A stretch of DNA of 64,000 nucleotides from positions 18,538,001 through 18,602,000 of the forward strand of contig NC_065532.1 in the NCBI RefSeq assembly GCF_020184175.1, written 5' to 3'. The notes beneath the pieces were generated by a model that ran no database searches, was not told the origin of the DNA, and saw nothing but the letters and a program-made list of their open reading frames with translations. Within the stretch, counting starts at the first letter, position 1, and each line of letters opens with the position of its first letter. Source of the DNA: Aphis gossypii (Eukaryota > Arthropoda > Insecta > Hemiptera > Aphididae). The translations under genes were made by a program, and so were the position numbers. Below are positions 1 to 12,213 of the stretch, one piece after another.

Positions 1-2246
1 ATAATAATAGTAACTAGGCTGGAACGTATCAATAATGATAAAAGACACGATATATGCGTATACGAGTTTTCTAAATCATATAGATTATAAAATAATATAT
101 TTTTAAAGTCTAACCTAATTAGAAATCAAAACAAAAATTATAATATAAGTTTCTATGGTTTATCAGTTAATTTTCGTTCTTAATATAAAATGTTCAAAAA
201 ACGAAAAACAAATTCAAATAAAACGCTTTATTATGACCATGATTGTTTTTAAAAATGAAAAACATATGTTAATAGAATACCAACAGAATTATTACTATTA
301 TTACTAAAGATAAACCAACATTATAAACAGCTATAGTGATGCGGATCATATTATTATAATATTTATTAAAATAAATAATCAGCAAGTCAATATTTTAATA
401 AATACAGTAGCGAGCAGTATAAATGTTATTAATTGTAATACTGATTATTTTAACGAAATCGACCGTTTGGTATAGATAAACTTACTAATCATAGATAGGT
501 ACATGATAGAGGAAAATATTTAATTACCAATGTTACTAATATAATGGATAAAATATTAATAAAATTAAAAGTAATGCCTAGTAAATCTAGAAAATAATAA
601 CATAATTTTTAAATTTAAAAAACAAAAGCGAAAAATATAAATAAAATATCAATGACAGTTTTAAAATTACCAATTACTATTCCCTAAACAAAAAAAAACA
701 AATGCCAAATTATAAAATCGATTACAAAATATATACTTTAAAATTATTCATTCGTATAGATATTCTTTGAATGCTCCCAAATGACCTTGCTACAAAAACT
801 TTTGTCTTTTCATTTTTTTTTTCTAAATTAATGAACATAATAATCTTTAGTTGAAAAATGCTGTTATTGCTACGTGTACTGATATCCTATACAGAAATAC
901 TATACATGAGTCGTGAAGATACTACGATGTAGGCTTTAACGTTAACTTATAAGTTATAAAGTAAGTTATAATGATATGTTGGTATGAATAAACCCAAGTC
1001 GCAAACTAGAAAGACCACAAAATACAAAATAATAACAAGGGAAAAATTATTATGCATTATAAGTTGGGAAATAACCCGGCACCATCCATTTGCGGATATG
1101 CAAACATTATAAGAACAAAACACTATATAAGTCTATAATCAACAACGACTGCAGATGTGGTCGACGAGCGTGGTTAGATCGTTACCTGGACACCATAAGA
1201 GATAAGAGTATAAGACCATAGGATGCACGTGCATGTGAATCCAAAAACACGTAAATAACGTCGAGAACACGATAATGCCATAGGCTGACCGGAAAGGACA
1301 CGCCGATGATAGTGGGGTCAGGACACAGGACCTATAAATAAGGGATAGGACTTTTTCCAGACTTGATTATACAAGCACTTTCTTCATGCCAGCCTATTAG
1401 ATGTCAGTCATTTATACTTAGTTTATTTTTCGATTTAAAAAAAAATTGGAAATATTTTCTTTTCTACACCAGTCAACGGTTTCTCATATATACGTGATCA
1501 GCTACATTATTAAGAGTGTTTTTACTCGAGATACTTAAAGTTAGCAGTTATAGATAAAAACGGCTAAAATTCTTGTCCATCGACAGTCTAGATATAATTT
1601 TGTTGAAATATAGTTCATATTATACTTACTTATAATTTGACACATCATGCGTTTTATTTGATTTATTATCTAGGTACAATAATTAAAAATGCTTAAATGC
1701 CATTGAAATAAGAAATAATTACTGAATTAAAAACTTATATTAATATATTATAGTATGTACTATATAGATATAATTCTTTCAGATAAAAAATAAATTAAAA
1801 TGAACAATTTAGATTTAATTTTTAATCTGACGCAGAAGGTACTTACTGTATAAATAGTCAATGGGAGTTTATATTATATAGTTACCTTTTTTAAAACTTT
1901 TCATCTTATAAGTTAGTCTCCAACTTATCAGGCTTGTATGTCTTAGAATTTTCTTGTTTCAGAAACAGTTAAACACTACACTAGTGTTACCTTACTCGTA
2001 TATTATAGATATTATTACTATTTATAAAATAAAACTGTACGTGTAATTGTATAGTTCATTAGTAAAATGAAGTAGGTAGGTACCTAACTAAATTATTTGA
2101 TTCTTGAAATAAAACTGTTTAGTAGCGTTATTAATCTATAGTACTGCCTGTGGCAATGGTGTAACTTCATTCCCTAAGTACATTTAAAAATAAAATTATA
2201 CTCTCAATAAATTATACTTCTTATAATAACTAAACGAATTCATATG
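1..2246. other. Intergenic, AT-rich; one GC-richer block at about 980-1400
   Basis: No coding exon is recognisable. Most of the stretch is AT-rich. About 1080-1400 is visibly richer in G and C and contains a TATA-like tataaataaggg at about 1332-1343 followed by a C/T-rich start-like segment. Such a block could be a solo LTR beginning near TGTTGG at 977, or a promoter of an unseen transcript. No matching downstream LTR end or target duplication was found, so neither reading is established. Confidence 0.3.
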
Positions 2247-2309
2247 TAATACGATTTTTTTTGGTTCCCCGTGAGATTTCGTTAAGTCTTAAATGTAAGT
2301 TTCACTGTA
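2247..2309. repeat. Right-end remnant of a Tigger/pogo-type element
   Basis: The stretch ends in AAGTTTCACTGTA, the reverse complement of the TACAGTGAAACTT that begins the element at 16120 and resembles the transposon end at 25669. The preceding segment (ggttccccgtgagatttcgtt) is the same as the right part of the 16120 copy (cgttccccttgagactttgtt). It is a non-coding fragment; the left end was not located. Confidence 0.5.
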
Positions 2310-2599
2310 TTATTTTAGTGTGATAATATTCTCGTCGTACATTTTCAGCGGCAACCTGCGATTTTGCATTTACAACGCAACTTATTCCATATTTACGTAT
2401 AATAATAGATTAATAACCAAAGAAATTCGGACCGACAGCAATGATTGTGAAGTACATGTTATCCAAGGACCAAGGTTGACCTTGCGTGTCATCCACATTA
2501 GTGATATTGTGGTGGGCCAATTAGCCATTAGGAATATTATTTTTAATTTTGATTATTATTATTTGATATTATCTTTAATCTATTCTGTGGCTTCACTAC

Positions 2600-2686
2600 A
2601 TAGATAATAAAGATATGGATAGGCACTGGACCCCTTAAATACCGCTGATAAGACCGATATGTCCTATCCATATCTTTATTATCTAT
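2600..2686. mobile_element. 87-bp miniature inverted-repeat element with 10-bp target duplication
   Basis: The ends at 2600-2623 and 2663-2686 are perfect 24-bp inverted repeats (ATAGATAATAAAGATATGGA... against its reverse complement). The element is flanked immediately on both sides by GCTTCACTAC (2590-2599 and 2687-2696), an exact 10-bp direct repeat. Only about 39 bp separate the arms, so it encodes nothing and must have been moved in trans. A duplication of about 9-10 bp is typical of Mutator-like elements, but the superfamily is not proven. Confidence 0.7.
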
Positions 2687-2770
2687 GCTTCACTACCATA
2701 ATATTATCATTATTATCAAACTACCATGAGCCGGCACTCGGCAGCCACTAGTCGCCACTGCAAGGCCCTA

Positions 2771-2812
2771 CTAGAGAGCCTAGATAATAATATTATTATC
2801 TAAGCTCTCTAG
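2771..2812. repeat. 42-bp near-perfect palindrome
   Basis: CTAGAGAGCCTAGATAATAA and the following 22 bases form an inverted repeat with 21-bp arms, no loop and one mismatch. It lies 85 bp downstream of the 87-bp element. The motif tatcaaact occurs near 2714 and again near 2819, so the palindrome may sit inside a second small insertion. Confidence 0.6.
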
Positions 2813-3029
2813 GCACTACTATCAAACTGCTTTTTAAAACGATTGATGCCCTGTGCACTATTAACTCTGATAATTTAGCCACATCGATCTTGCATTGAAA
2901 AAACTTTTGTTGAACAAAATCAAAATTTACCAGATCTGTATTTTAGATTACTACATAAGTTAATACTAAAAGTTCTTAACTAACAATAGTTTATTTTAAT
3001 TATTTTATTTTTCCTACTTTTGTTTAGAT

Positions 3030-5399
3030 ATGTTCAAAGAGGCAGCCCAAAATCCTCAACCGATAAAATGTGAGCTACAAGATATACTACCTAAATTTAA
3101 TAAATACATCAAACAAGAACATGATATTGTACAGGAATATAATGTTAAACACGAATATGTTGATGAATCTACAGAATATAAGGATTATTGTGGTGTAAAT
3201 GATAGTCAATCTACTAATCAGTAGTAAGTACCTGTTTTAATACTTTAACTTCGTGAAGAGTCTTTGCTTATTGCATTGTGAGTTATGGTTGACAAAAATT
3301 GCTAGTTTTCGTTCATGTTGTTCCTCCGTAGACTTCCTTTAAATATATTAGCTATAATGCACATAATAATATTGTCCTTGTTTATCTTTGTTAATACTTA
3401 ATATAAAACCGGAATTTTTTAAATGGATAGAAATAAATTCAAAGCATAATTTAATACCTTTATTAAATTTTGTTGAATAATGAAAATTTCTTTTAAATAC
3501 ACAAGATTGTGATTACTAAATAGATCATATGCTTCAATGTACCAAAATTTATAACTAAACATTATATAATTTCAAAATAATGAAATAAAATTAATCTGTT
3601 AATTGTAAAAGTTAATTCATATTAATTATGAGTTATAAATAACAGTACATTAGTGTTATAAAATACGAATTATTTAAGTAAGTGTAAATTAAATAATTCC
3701 GTCGCACTGTAACCTGTAGATATTAATTTACAAAACGATCTAAATGTTTGCAGGTATTTCTACGTGATTGTTTAAACTTACGACACTTGGATGGCTATAT
3801 AAATCAAAAAAAAAAAAAAAAAAACAATTAAAATAATTAAAGCTAATTACATAAAAATTAATAATTTTAAATTTCATCTAAAATAAGTTAAAACTTTTAA
3901 ATATATAGTAATAATCAATAAAGATAGTTTTATTCCAATTATTACTTTATTTTAATATTATCCATTAATATCATTTAAATGTATCTACTCGTTAAGTATC
4001 TTTTTTGATACAAAACCATTAATTTTTTATATGAATAAAATATAAAAAGTTGGTAGTATAATTGCGCATACTTGCCAAACAACAAAGGAATCACTTAATA
4101 AGGTCCAAAGCTGTACAACTTATAATTTAATACAATTTCAAAATTTAATAGTAGGTATGATAAAATTAAATATTTTTTGTCAGCCTAAAAATCAAATTTG
4201 AACAATCATTTAGCGATAAAACTCAATAAGTTTTACTCAATAATGAATCTCATAACTCATAATACTTTAATTGGACATAATATTATTAAAAAACAAAATA
4301 TTTGAAATGGGTAAACATTGTACATAATAATATTAATACCATATTATAGTAAAATAATTAGTAGATAATGTACATTTTTCAAAAAATTGAAGATTTATTA
4401 AATTTATAAAAAATTGTATACTTACCACATTGAAAACTTTTTATATTTATCATCAATTTTAAATAATCTTTGAATAAATTTTAAATCAAGTAGTTTAATT
4501 TTTATGATCAACTCTTGAGATTGAAGCAAATTATTATAATATTGTTATATTTTAATTAAAAACATTAAGCTTTGTGTGTATATGCTACATATCCATGTCT
4601 ATTATTTATATGTGTATGTATTTAATGTAAATTATTAATTTATGAATTTATTTATTGTTTCAGTTACAAGAAAGATTTTGAGAATACTAAAGAAAATCTT
4701 AAAGTTCAATTAAAAACTGAAGTGGATGTATTTAACGATACTAAATACGAAAATTTTTTTATTCGTGATAACGATTTTGTATCATCATTTTCGTCTACAA
4801 CACAATATAGCATTAACTCATACATTGAAAACAAACCTACAAATTTTAATCTTAACATTGAATCATCAACTGGGACTTATACACCAACTAAACACAATAT
4901 GATGACGTCTGAAAAAAATACCCAGATAAAAACTGAAGTAGATATAATTGAGGATACTATGTATGAAAGTTTTTTTATGCGTGAAAACAATTATGTGCCA
5001 ACAGTTGAGTCCTCAACATATTATGATATTAACTCACCCATTAAAAACAATCATAAAAATGCCTGTCTCAACAATAAAGCCCCAATTATAACTTCTAATC
5101 TAACTAAAAAAAAATTAAGAAGATCAAAAGAAAATTCAAAAAAAACACATAAATGTTATATTTGTAAAAAATATTTTTCGTGGAAAGGAACCATGAAAAC
5201 TCACATGAAACTTCATTTGGGAAAAAAACCATATCAATGTCTTATTTGTAATAAATCTTTTGCTCAAGTATCAACTTTATATCAACACAAAATGATTCAT
5301 GAATCTCATAAACCATTTAACTGTGCTATATGTAAAAAATCATTTGCACAGAAAGTAAATATGAAAGTCCACATAAATAAGCATATGAAATTTATATGA
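3030..5399 (+). CDS. Three-finger C2H2 zinc-finger protein (two exons seen)
   Basis: Probable nuclear DNA-binding transcription factor. Exon 1 runs 3030-3223 (donor TA|GTAAGT) and exon 2 runs 4664-5399 (acceptor tttcag at 4658-4663). The join is in phase: TA+T gives Tyr, then YKKDFENTKENLK. An acceptor-like tttag ends at 3027, so the exon may start at 3028 and an upstream exon may exist; ATG 3030 is the first Met. The last third has three C2H2 fingers starting CYIC, CLIC and CAIC, the last two joined by weak linkers. The N-terminal part holds five psi-K-x-E sites (IKCE, IKQE, VKHE, LKTE, IKTE). It also holds an internal duplication, LKTEVDVFNDTKYENFF against IKTEVDIIEDTMYESFF. Three fingers are few, and the only TGEKP-like linker is LGKKP. 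The target is unknown. Confidence 0.85.
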
Positions 5400-6146
5400 T
5401 TGTATTATTGTATTATAATAGTCAGTATCATTAATAAAAGAGAACAAAGACAGCAAAAAAAAGTACAACGAAAAAATTCATCTATACACTCCTTTGAATG
5501 TACATTTTACATTTATTTTAGATTTAATTATATCTATCCATTTTCAAAACTGAACCATAAATTTCAAATTTGTATAGATAAGTTTTCAATAAATACAAAA
5601 ATAGAAACGAGGATTGTGATTTTTGAAAGATATGATTATGTAAAATTGGTATTTGCTTTTATAAGTAATAATAGCAAATAATAAAAATAAACATTGTAAT
5701 ATTGTGTTCATAAGTATTTGATTTGAAGATTCATTTATTTATTTTAAATATTTCTGTTAACATTTATAAACACCATATTTTATTAATTAAAATAGTACCT
5801 AAGTTATATAATCTATAACCAATGGCAATTATTTAAATAAACAATATAATATTCAAATTACATTCGTCACAACTAAATTCATGCAACTTATAAGGGCTGA
5901 AATAATAAACTACTCTTCAAGTCTCGAGGAATTTATTAATGTGATTTTGATTGAAAACTATCAAGTTATTCAGAAGGTGAACAATCACAATAGATGCACA
6001 GAAAAAATAATATATATTTATAGGTGGGCAACAATTAATAATTATAATAAACCTGTTCTGCATTCCTGCTGTTTTAAATTTATATAATTAATAATATAAT
6101 AATTATAAAATGTTTTGTAACAAATCTAAAAAGAGTGTAGTTAGTA
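5400..6146. other. 3' untranslated region of the zinc-finger gene and spacer
   Basis: This stretch follows the TGA of the zinc-finger gene. AATAAA-type polyadenylation signals lie around 5676-5692 (aataataaaaataaac), so the 3' UTR probably ends near 5710. The remainder is AT-rich with no exon-like codon pattern. Confidence 0.4.
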
Positions 6147-7068
6147 TAGGGTTACCATAAAAGTTCAAGTACCTACTGACCAGTGACCGGGACAGTTACA
6201 AAAATAATTTGGACAAACTTTTTTTAATTATTTTTAATTATAAAATTTAGAACACTATATAATATATACTTACAGTGTATATATATATGTATATATGTTT
6301 CTTGGTGGTCATTTGGAACACAATATTACAATTCATCCTCCTGGTACTACCTATACAATTTATTACTTGAAAATATTTTTGTTTAGAAATCATTATAACA
6401 TTACTGCGTCTCTTAAAAAAGCAATTGGAGAAATTTTGTTTTTATCATTAAACTTTATGTTAAAGCTTGGTTTACTTGCCCATTACCTACTAAAACTCAA
6501 AATATCTATAATTATTTAAAAATTTATTAATTTCAAACTTCAACTTCAAGTCAGCATAGGTTAACTTTATTTGATTACCTAACTTAAAATTTCTTGTAGT
6601 ACATTATTATATGTATACACACAGTTTTAGGGAGTGAGACCAAAAATATATCACTATTTAGTATTTTTTTTCTCATATGACTAAGGAACGCCCTAATAAT
6701 ATATACACTTTCTTTTTGGCATTGTTGACTACTTGTGTATTGTCAAACTAGTCACTGGTTATATCGTATAACTTTTACGTCATACGAAAATACAAATTAC
6801 ACACGATAAATAAACGAGAATACAGACGTCAAATACGTAAATATATAGGTAATAAGTCTTCATTATCAGTAAAGATAATCTTTTCAGTAACCGATTTGAA
6901 ATTATACTATTATAATTTATAGGTTTTAAAGTATGATTTAAAATTTTTCGTACTTATTTTATTTATACTTGACGGATAAGTGATTTTTGGAGGGTCTAAT
7001 GGGACGACTGGGACCGAAGTCATAAACTGGTGACATGTCCCGATATACTGAGACGTATGCCAACCCTA
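6147..7068. mobile_element. Probable non-coding TIR element beginning TAGGGTTACCATA
   Basis: The left end TAGGGTTACCATA and the reverse complement of the right end, TAGGGTTGGCATA, match at 11 of 13 positions. Flanking octamers AGTTAGTA (6139-6146) and GATTAGTA (7069-7076) match 6 of 8, as expected for an aged target duplication. A sequence at 63668 starts with nearly the same motif (TAGGGTGACCATA). No transposase is readable inside. The boundaries are tentative. Confidence 0.4.
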
Positions 7069-7728
7069 GATTAGTAGCTCATGTGATATGCTTATTAATA
7101 ATAATCTACATTATTATAACGTCATCAGAGATCTAGTGATAAATCAACTTGATATTAAGAATTAGAATCATAGAATACCTTAATACACTTAACATTACAA
7201 TTTAAAAACATATCTATTTATAAATACTTACATTAACAAAGCAATTTATTCGTTTCATACCAGAGTGAACTTTTAAAACTCATACTATCGACTATAGAAG
7301 ATATAGTATCAAGTATTATTAGCTTTTAAAGCTCAATTAGGTTTTATATGATTATATTAATTTCAATTTACCTTATAAATAATTCACAATAATAGCAAAG
7401 TAGATAAAATTATTACTATATAATTAACTTCCTTGGTACACGTGATTATGTGAACGATTATTTATAGAAATAATATAAATGCATAATACACGTGTTCACC
7501 GTATTTTTCATTTAGCAAAGTTAGGTATAAAAATTATTTTATAATTATTAAGTAATAACAAATATTAAATAAAATATTAAGTGATTATTAATTATTAACA
7601 ATTCATTATGTATGATAAAATTTCTCATATTATTATTATTATTATTGATATACCTATAATATAATTACAATAGCATAAATTAAATTATAAAATTATAGTA
7701 GTGTTATAAATGAAAAACATTAATTATG
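7069..7728. other. AT-rich spacer downstream of the distal epoxide hydrolase copy
   Basis: No exon, structural RNA or repeat end was recognised. The stretch probably includes the 3' untranslated region of the minus-strand epoxide hydrolase copy, which would end within it. Confidence 0.4.
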
Positions 7729-10700
7729 CTATGATGTGTTGGTCGTGATTGGTAAAATGTTTCTTTGCATTGAATCTTTCAACGTATTTCCATATTGAAC
7801 TGTAGACGTAACAATACCTTTCATTCGTCCAACTATACCACCAGAGTTCTGTGGTTGAAGTTCTTTTTGGACATTTTTTATACGAACTGTGACAGAAATA
7901 CATTCATAATTCATATAAGACAATAAAAATATGCTAGAATAATATATGCAATAAATAAACATGACAAATCGCAAATACAGGTTCTTCAAAGTTTCATGTG
8001 ACAAAAATAAGGGAAGAAGGATTAATCATAATATTATAAATGATTATCAACAATTTGCTCCACAAAATTTGAAAAACACTGTATAAGATGTCAGATCTAC
8101 ACATAAGATAATTATATAAATATATAATAACTAAAACGTTAACAGTATAATACCTACGCTTGGTAAGTTTTATAACCATATTTTTTATGATTGTAAGCAA
8201 GTACTTACTATACTCACTAGCACTAGGATATGTAAACATATTTAACGTGTCAAGCAAATAGATTCAAATTATAAAAAATTAAAATTAAAGACTGGTAAAA
8301 CTGGTAGATATTTGTAATTAAACTGTAGTTTAAGCATATATATGCACTTATTGATAAATTGTCTAAATTTTAATGGGTATGATATAATTTAATTACACAG
8401 TTGTGTTGTAAATTTTAAATGTCTTACAATAACCTCACCTAAAAGAAGTCCTTACCTAAATATGTATCAAATAAAAAGCGAAAGATGAATTTATTTTAAT
8501 TATTGTTAAAAGCTATGTCATTGTACTTATTATTATTCATGAATAATAAAATATTCTATATTGGTTATCAATTAATTTTAAATACAAATAAATACCAGAA
8601 TCTAAAATGACTTATAAGTTCTCTACAAATAAAAATCATTTTGAGATAAAAGATGTATATTTGCCATTGTATAAATTACTTTATTTAGGTACTCTGTACT
8701 CGTAAGATTATTGAAACAAAAAAATAATAAATGAGTGATTCAAACAAACAACGTACATGCACATCTAACCTACATTATGTATACCTACTTGTATTTAAAT
8801 ATGATAATAATTTTTAAACTATAATTAATATTATATATTTAGAATGCAAATACCTATATTTACTGGTTAATGGTACTCTAATATACTTTTCATCTTGTAA
8901 ATATTAATTATAAGTGTACGCATCATTAAGTAGGTAGTATTTTCATAACCTTATTATTGACCCTAACAATATTATTGTAATTACTAATTTGTAATCTAAT
9001 ACAATTTGATAATATGTAGGAGTATAGTGTATACTGAGTATAATGCCAACTTACAGTAGTATAGTACCTATCTATTGGTTATTTTTATATCAGAGTACCT
9101 AAAAATTATTATTTAGATAAATACAATTATTACAACATTACATGTGAAAAAGTATTTCTCGAAGTGAAGATACCGTTCCCTTAGAAGTGATAGAACTACA
9201 CGGATGAAATATAAGTTTGAAATTTATAATGTGAATTGGGAAACATTGCATAATAAAAGTGGGCGATGGCTGTTTTCTATTGAGTTTTTTCAAACTGAAT
9301 TTTCCTTCAGCAAATGCATCATAATTTCTTACGACATATTGCACGTTGTACTTAGTTACCTATATTATATTTTTAGAACAATTATTATTGCAAATTACTA
9401 TCAACGAACATTGTATCAAACGTGGTTTACAAAGAGACGTCTGACGCATTCATTTAGAATAATATAAATATTAGAATCATACAATTTATAAGCTAATATT
9501 ATATATAATATATATATATACATGCAATAAATTAATTTGTTATTACATACTTGAAATCTGTGTACTATTTTTGACAAATGTTTAGGAAACACTGCAACTA
9601 AAATAACATTGTCGTGGAGACATTGCAAGCCGAAAAAGTTCGTTTTCAAAGATTAATATTAGGGGTGAGGTAAGATTTTTGAACACAAGTACATTGTAAA
9701 ATCTACTACACTGGTACCTATATATTATTAGTTTATTAGGTTAGGTATGTCACCGATACATTTATGAATTATATAATAAAATAGTTATTTTGGTAAACTC
9801 TTACGAATGGATAAAAAAGTTAAATAAAGATTGCTGAATGTATTATAATAAATATAGTCCCAATTTATCAATAAATGTTAATTTTATGTGATTAAGATAT
9901 AAGTAACAATACAAAAACTTACCTAAATATGATGTCAATAGATCATTGACTAATTTAGGTTGCTCTTGATGAGGAAAGTGTGATGCGTTATCAATTATTC
10001 TCACAGTAGATGTTTTAAGAAACTCTGTAGACTTGATAAAACTCTCCATTTTTACACTTACATCATTACTACCAGTGATGAGCAAACATGGAACTTGTAG
10101 CATGTCTTCTTCTTTATTTAAAGAATCGTTGCTATTCCGAGGCTCAATTCTGTAGAACGGTAAGTTTCTAAAATAATTTATTGCACCAGTCCAATCCTCT
10201 AAACAGACACATACATTTCAACAAACAAGAGTAATATTAAATAGTGATTTAAGTGAAATCTAAAATCATCTAAAACTATTATTATTTGTATCAATTATGA
10301 TCACCTGTTCTTGAAAATGTATATTTATAAGCATCTATGTAGGATAAGTCATCGCTTTGCTTAGTTTTAGATAGGTGTTGATAACACTGATTTATTATTT
10401 TGAGATCACTTTGTAAAGCATCCATTTCTGGTAAATAAGGAAGTTGGCTGAAGTAAATCCAACTGTATGAACACAAACAAATACATTGACGTTTAAATGT
10501 TAAATTACTATAATAATAACATAAAAACCTCTGTCTGTAATGTAATCTACAAATTTTTATGTTTTATGGGAATATACTGTCTATCTACTTGTTTTTATAA
10601 ATTATACTTTTTTTTACTTTATACAATCATTACTTTTAAGTTACAACTTCTATTAATAAGAACCCAAATTGACAAAATAAATAAAGAAAAAAATCAATTA

Positions 10701-11521
10701 ATGTACCTACTTGTTTGTATATTGTATAATCATTAATCAACCATTGCTAAAAACAAATAACGAACTAAATAATTGGTAGTATATAATACCTTTACGACTC
10801 ACAATTGATGCGATATTTCTAGTATATTATCAAAATTAACTTACTTTTTGTTAAAGAAACTTGACGGAGGCAAGTATTCCCAGTGGACATTGGATGTGGG
10901 CATGAAATGGCTACAAATTTTGAAACATAGTTTGGCCACAGATTCACTAGATACCAGCCTAATAGAGCACCCAAGTCGTGGCCGATCACATGACATTTAT
11001 TATGGCCGTCCACTCCTAGCATCGATAAAAACATGACTAGTTCTTCAATCAGAATTTCTACTCGATAGCTCTTTCGTGCTGATGGTTTATCAGAGTCACC
11101 AAAACCTTTTAGGTCTACAGCAATAACACTGAAATGCAATAACTTAAAATTACAAAATGTATATAATTAGGGGATGATATACCTATTTCATTATGAACTT
11201 ATATATGTTTAAGTTCTTACAACAACGCACTTAGGGTTTAATTTATTAATTTTTTTTTAAAGAGGGAAGGAGTTTATAAATTTTCTTACTTTATTTATAC
11301 ATAAATTAACAGTTCCGACTAATTGTTAGTAATAATAAAATAATCAATTTGGCCAATAAAATTAACTATAATTTAATTTTCACATTACAGGGCAATGCGG
11401 AATAATTGTTATGATGAAAAATTAAAAAAAATTACTGAACATTGAAATAATCTTAAGCCACATAATTGAAGAATAAAGTTGTATTTAAAAGTCATAGAAT
11501 ATATCTACAACTACACACAGC

Positions 11522-11656
11522 TCATCTTATGAAAAAAACCACAACAACATTTTCAGACAAGAGACTCGAAGAAAAATACAACTTCTCAACGCATTTGATC
11601 CCGAAGAAGACATTATTAAAAAAATTTTGCAATTTATAAAACGTTGTGCAATTTAG
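11522..11656 (+). pseudogene. Possible 3' end of a LINE reverse-transcriptase ORF
   Basis: An open segment on the plus strand ends in QLLNAFDPEEDIIKKILQFI plus a short tail and TAG. It recalls the C-terminal tail of non-LTR reverse transcriptases (ELLxGYDxG...I..L..). It is followed after about 60 bp by an (AAT)n-like run, a plausible LINE tail. It lies antisense inside an intron of the distal epoxide hydrolase copy. No catalytic motif is present, so the assignment is weak. Confidence 0.3.
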
Positions 11657-11781
11657 TTTAAGTTTAATTTAAATATGTAGGTAGTACAAGCCAATAGTTT
11701 AATTACCGTAGCTTAATAATAATAATAATAGATAATAAAAATAATCAAGTATAAATGGGTGCAGCTCTGCTGTACATTAAT

Positions 11782-12213
11782 AGATTTTGAGTGGAGCGAC
11801 GAATATATACTGATTTTACAAAGTGTTTTTTTTTGCGGATAAGTTCACGATAAGTTGTTGATAAAATGCTTCGATTTTCGAAATAGAGGTAGTTTTAGAT
11901 ATAAAATTGGATGTAGTTTGTACTTTACAGAGGTCAAACTTAAAAATTCTCAGTAGGTACTTATTTTTATATAATAGAGAAAAATAAACAAAATATTCAG
12001 GTCATCCGTAAAACGGAAATTTTTACGTAAATCCAATTTTCAATAAATATATTAATAATTTACAATAATTAAATACTAATAATAAATGCAATATTTTTGA
12101 AAAAAAATTTTATTATCATCCTACTATTATAATATTAATAGTAAAATAAATGACTTTAATAGCTATATCAAAAAAACGTATCATTTGGTGATAGACCGTT
12201 TCCTTTCAGAATA
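11782..12213 (+). repeat. Short copy of a TIR repeat also present at 59213
   Basis: The left end AGATTTTGAGTGGAGCGACG and the right end gaccgtttcctttcagaat are imperfect inverted copies. The interior (gataaaatgcttcgattttc..., aattttTACGtAAATCCAAT) is collinear with the 59213-60358 repeat but about 700 bp shorter. The flank at 11755-11780 (aaatgggtgcagctctgctg) reappears inverted after the other copy, showing that the full unit has longer, composite inverted ends. Confidence 0.5.

Noticed and set aside
5400..6519. Open frames at 5400-5681, 5881-6087 and 6295-6519
   Set aside because: AT-rich chance frames in the 3' UTR and a transposon, without codon bias or domain.
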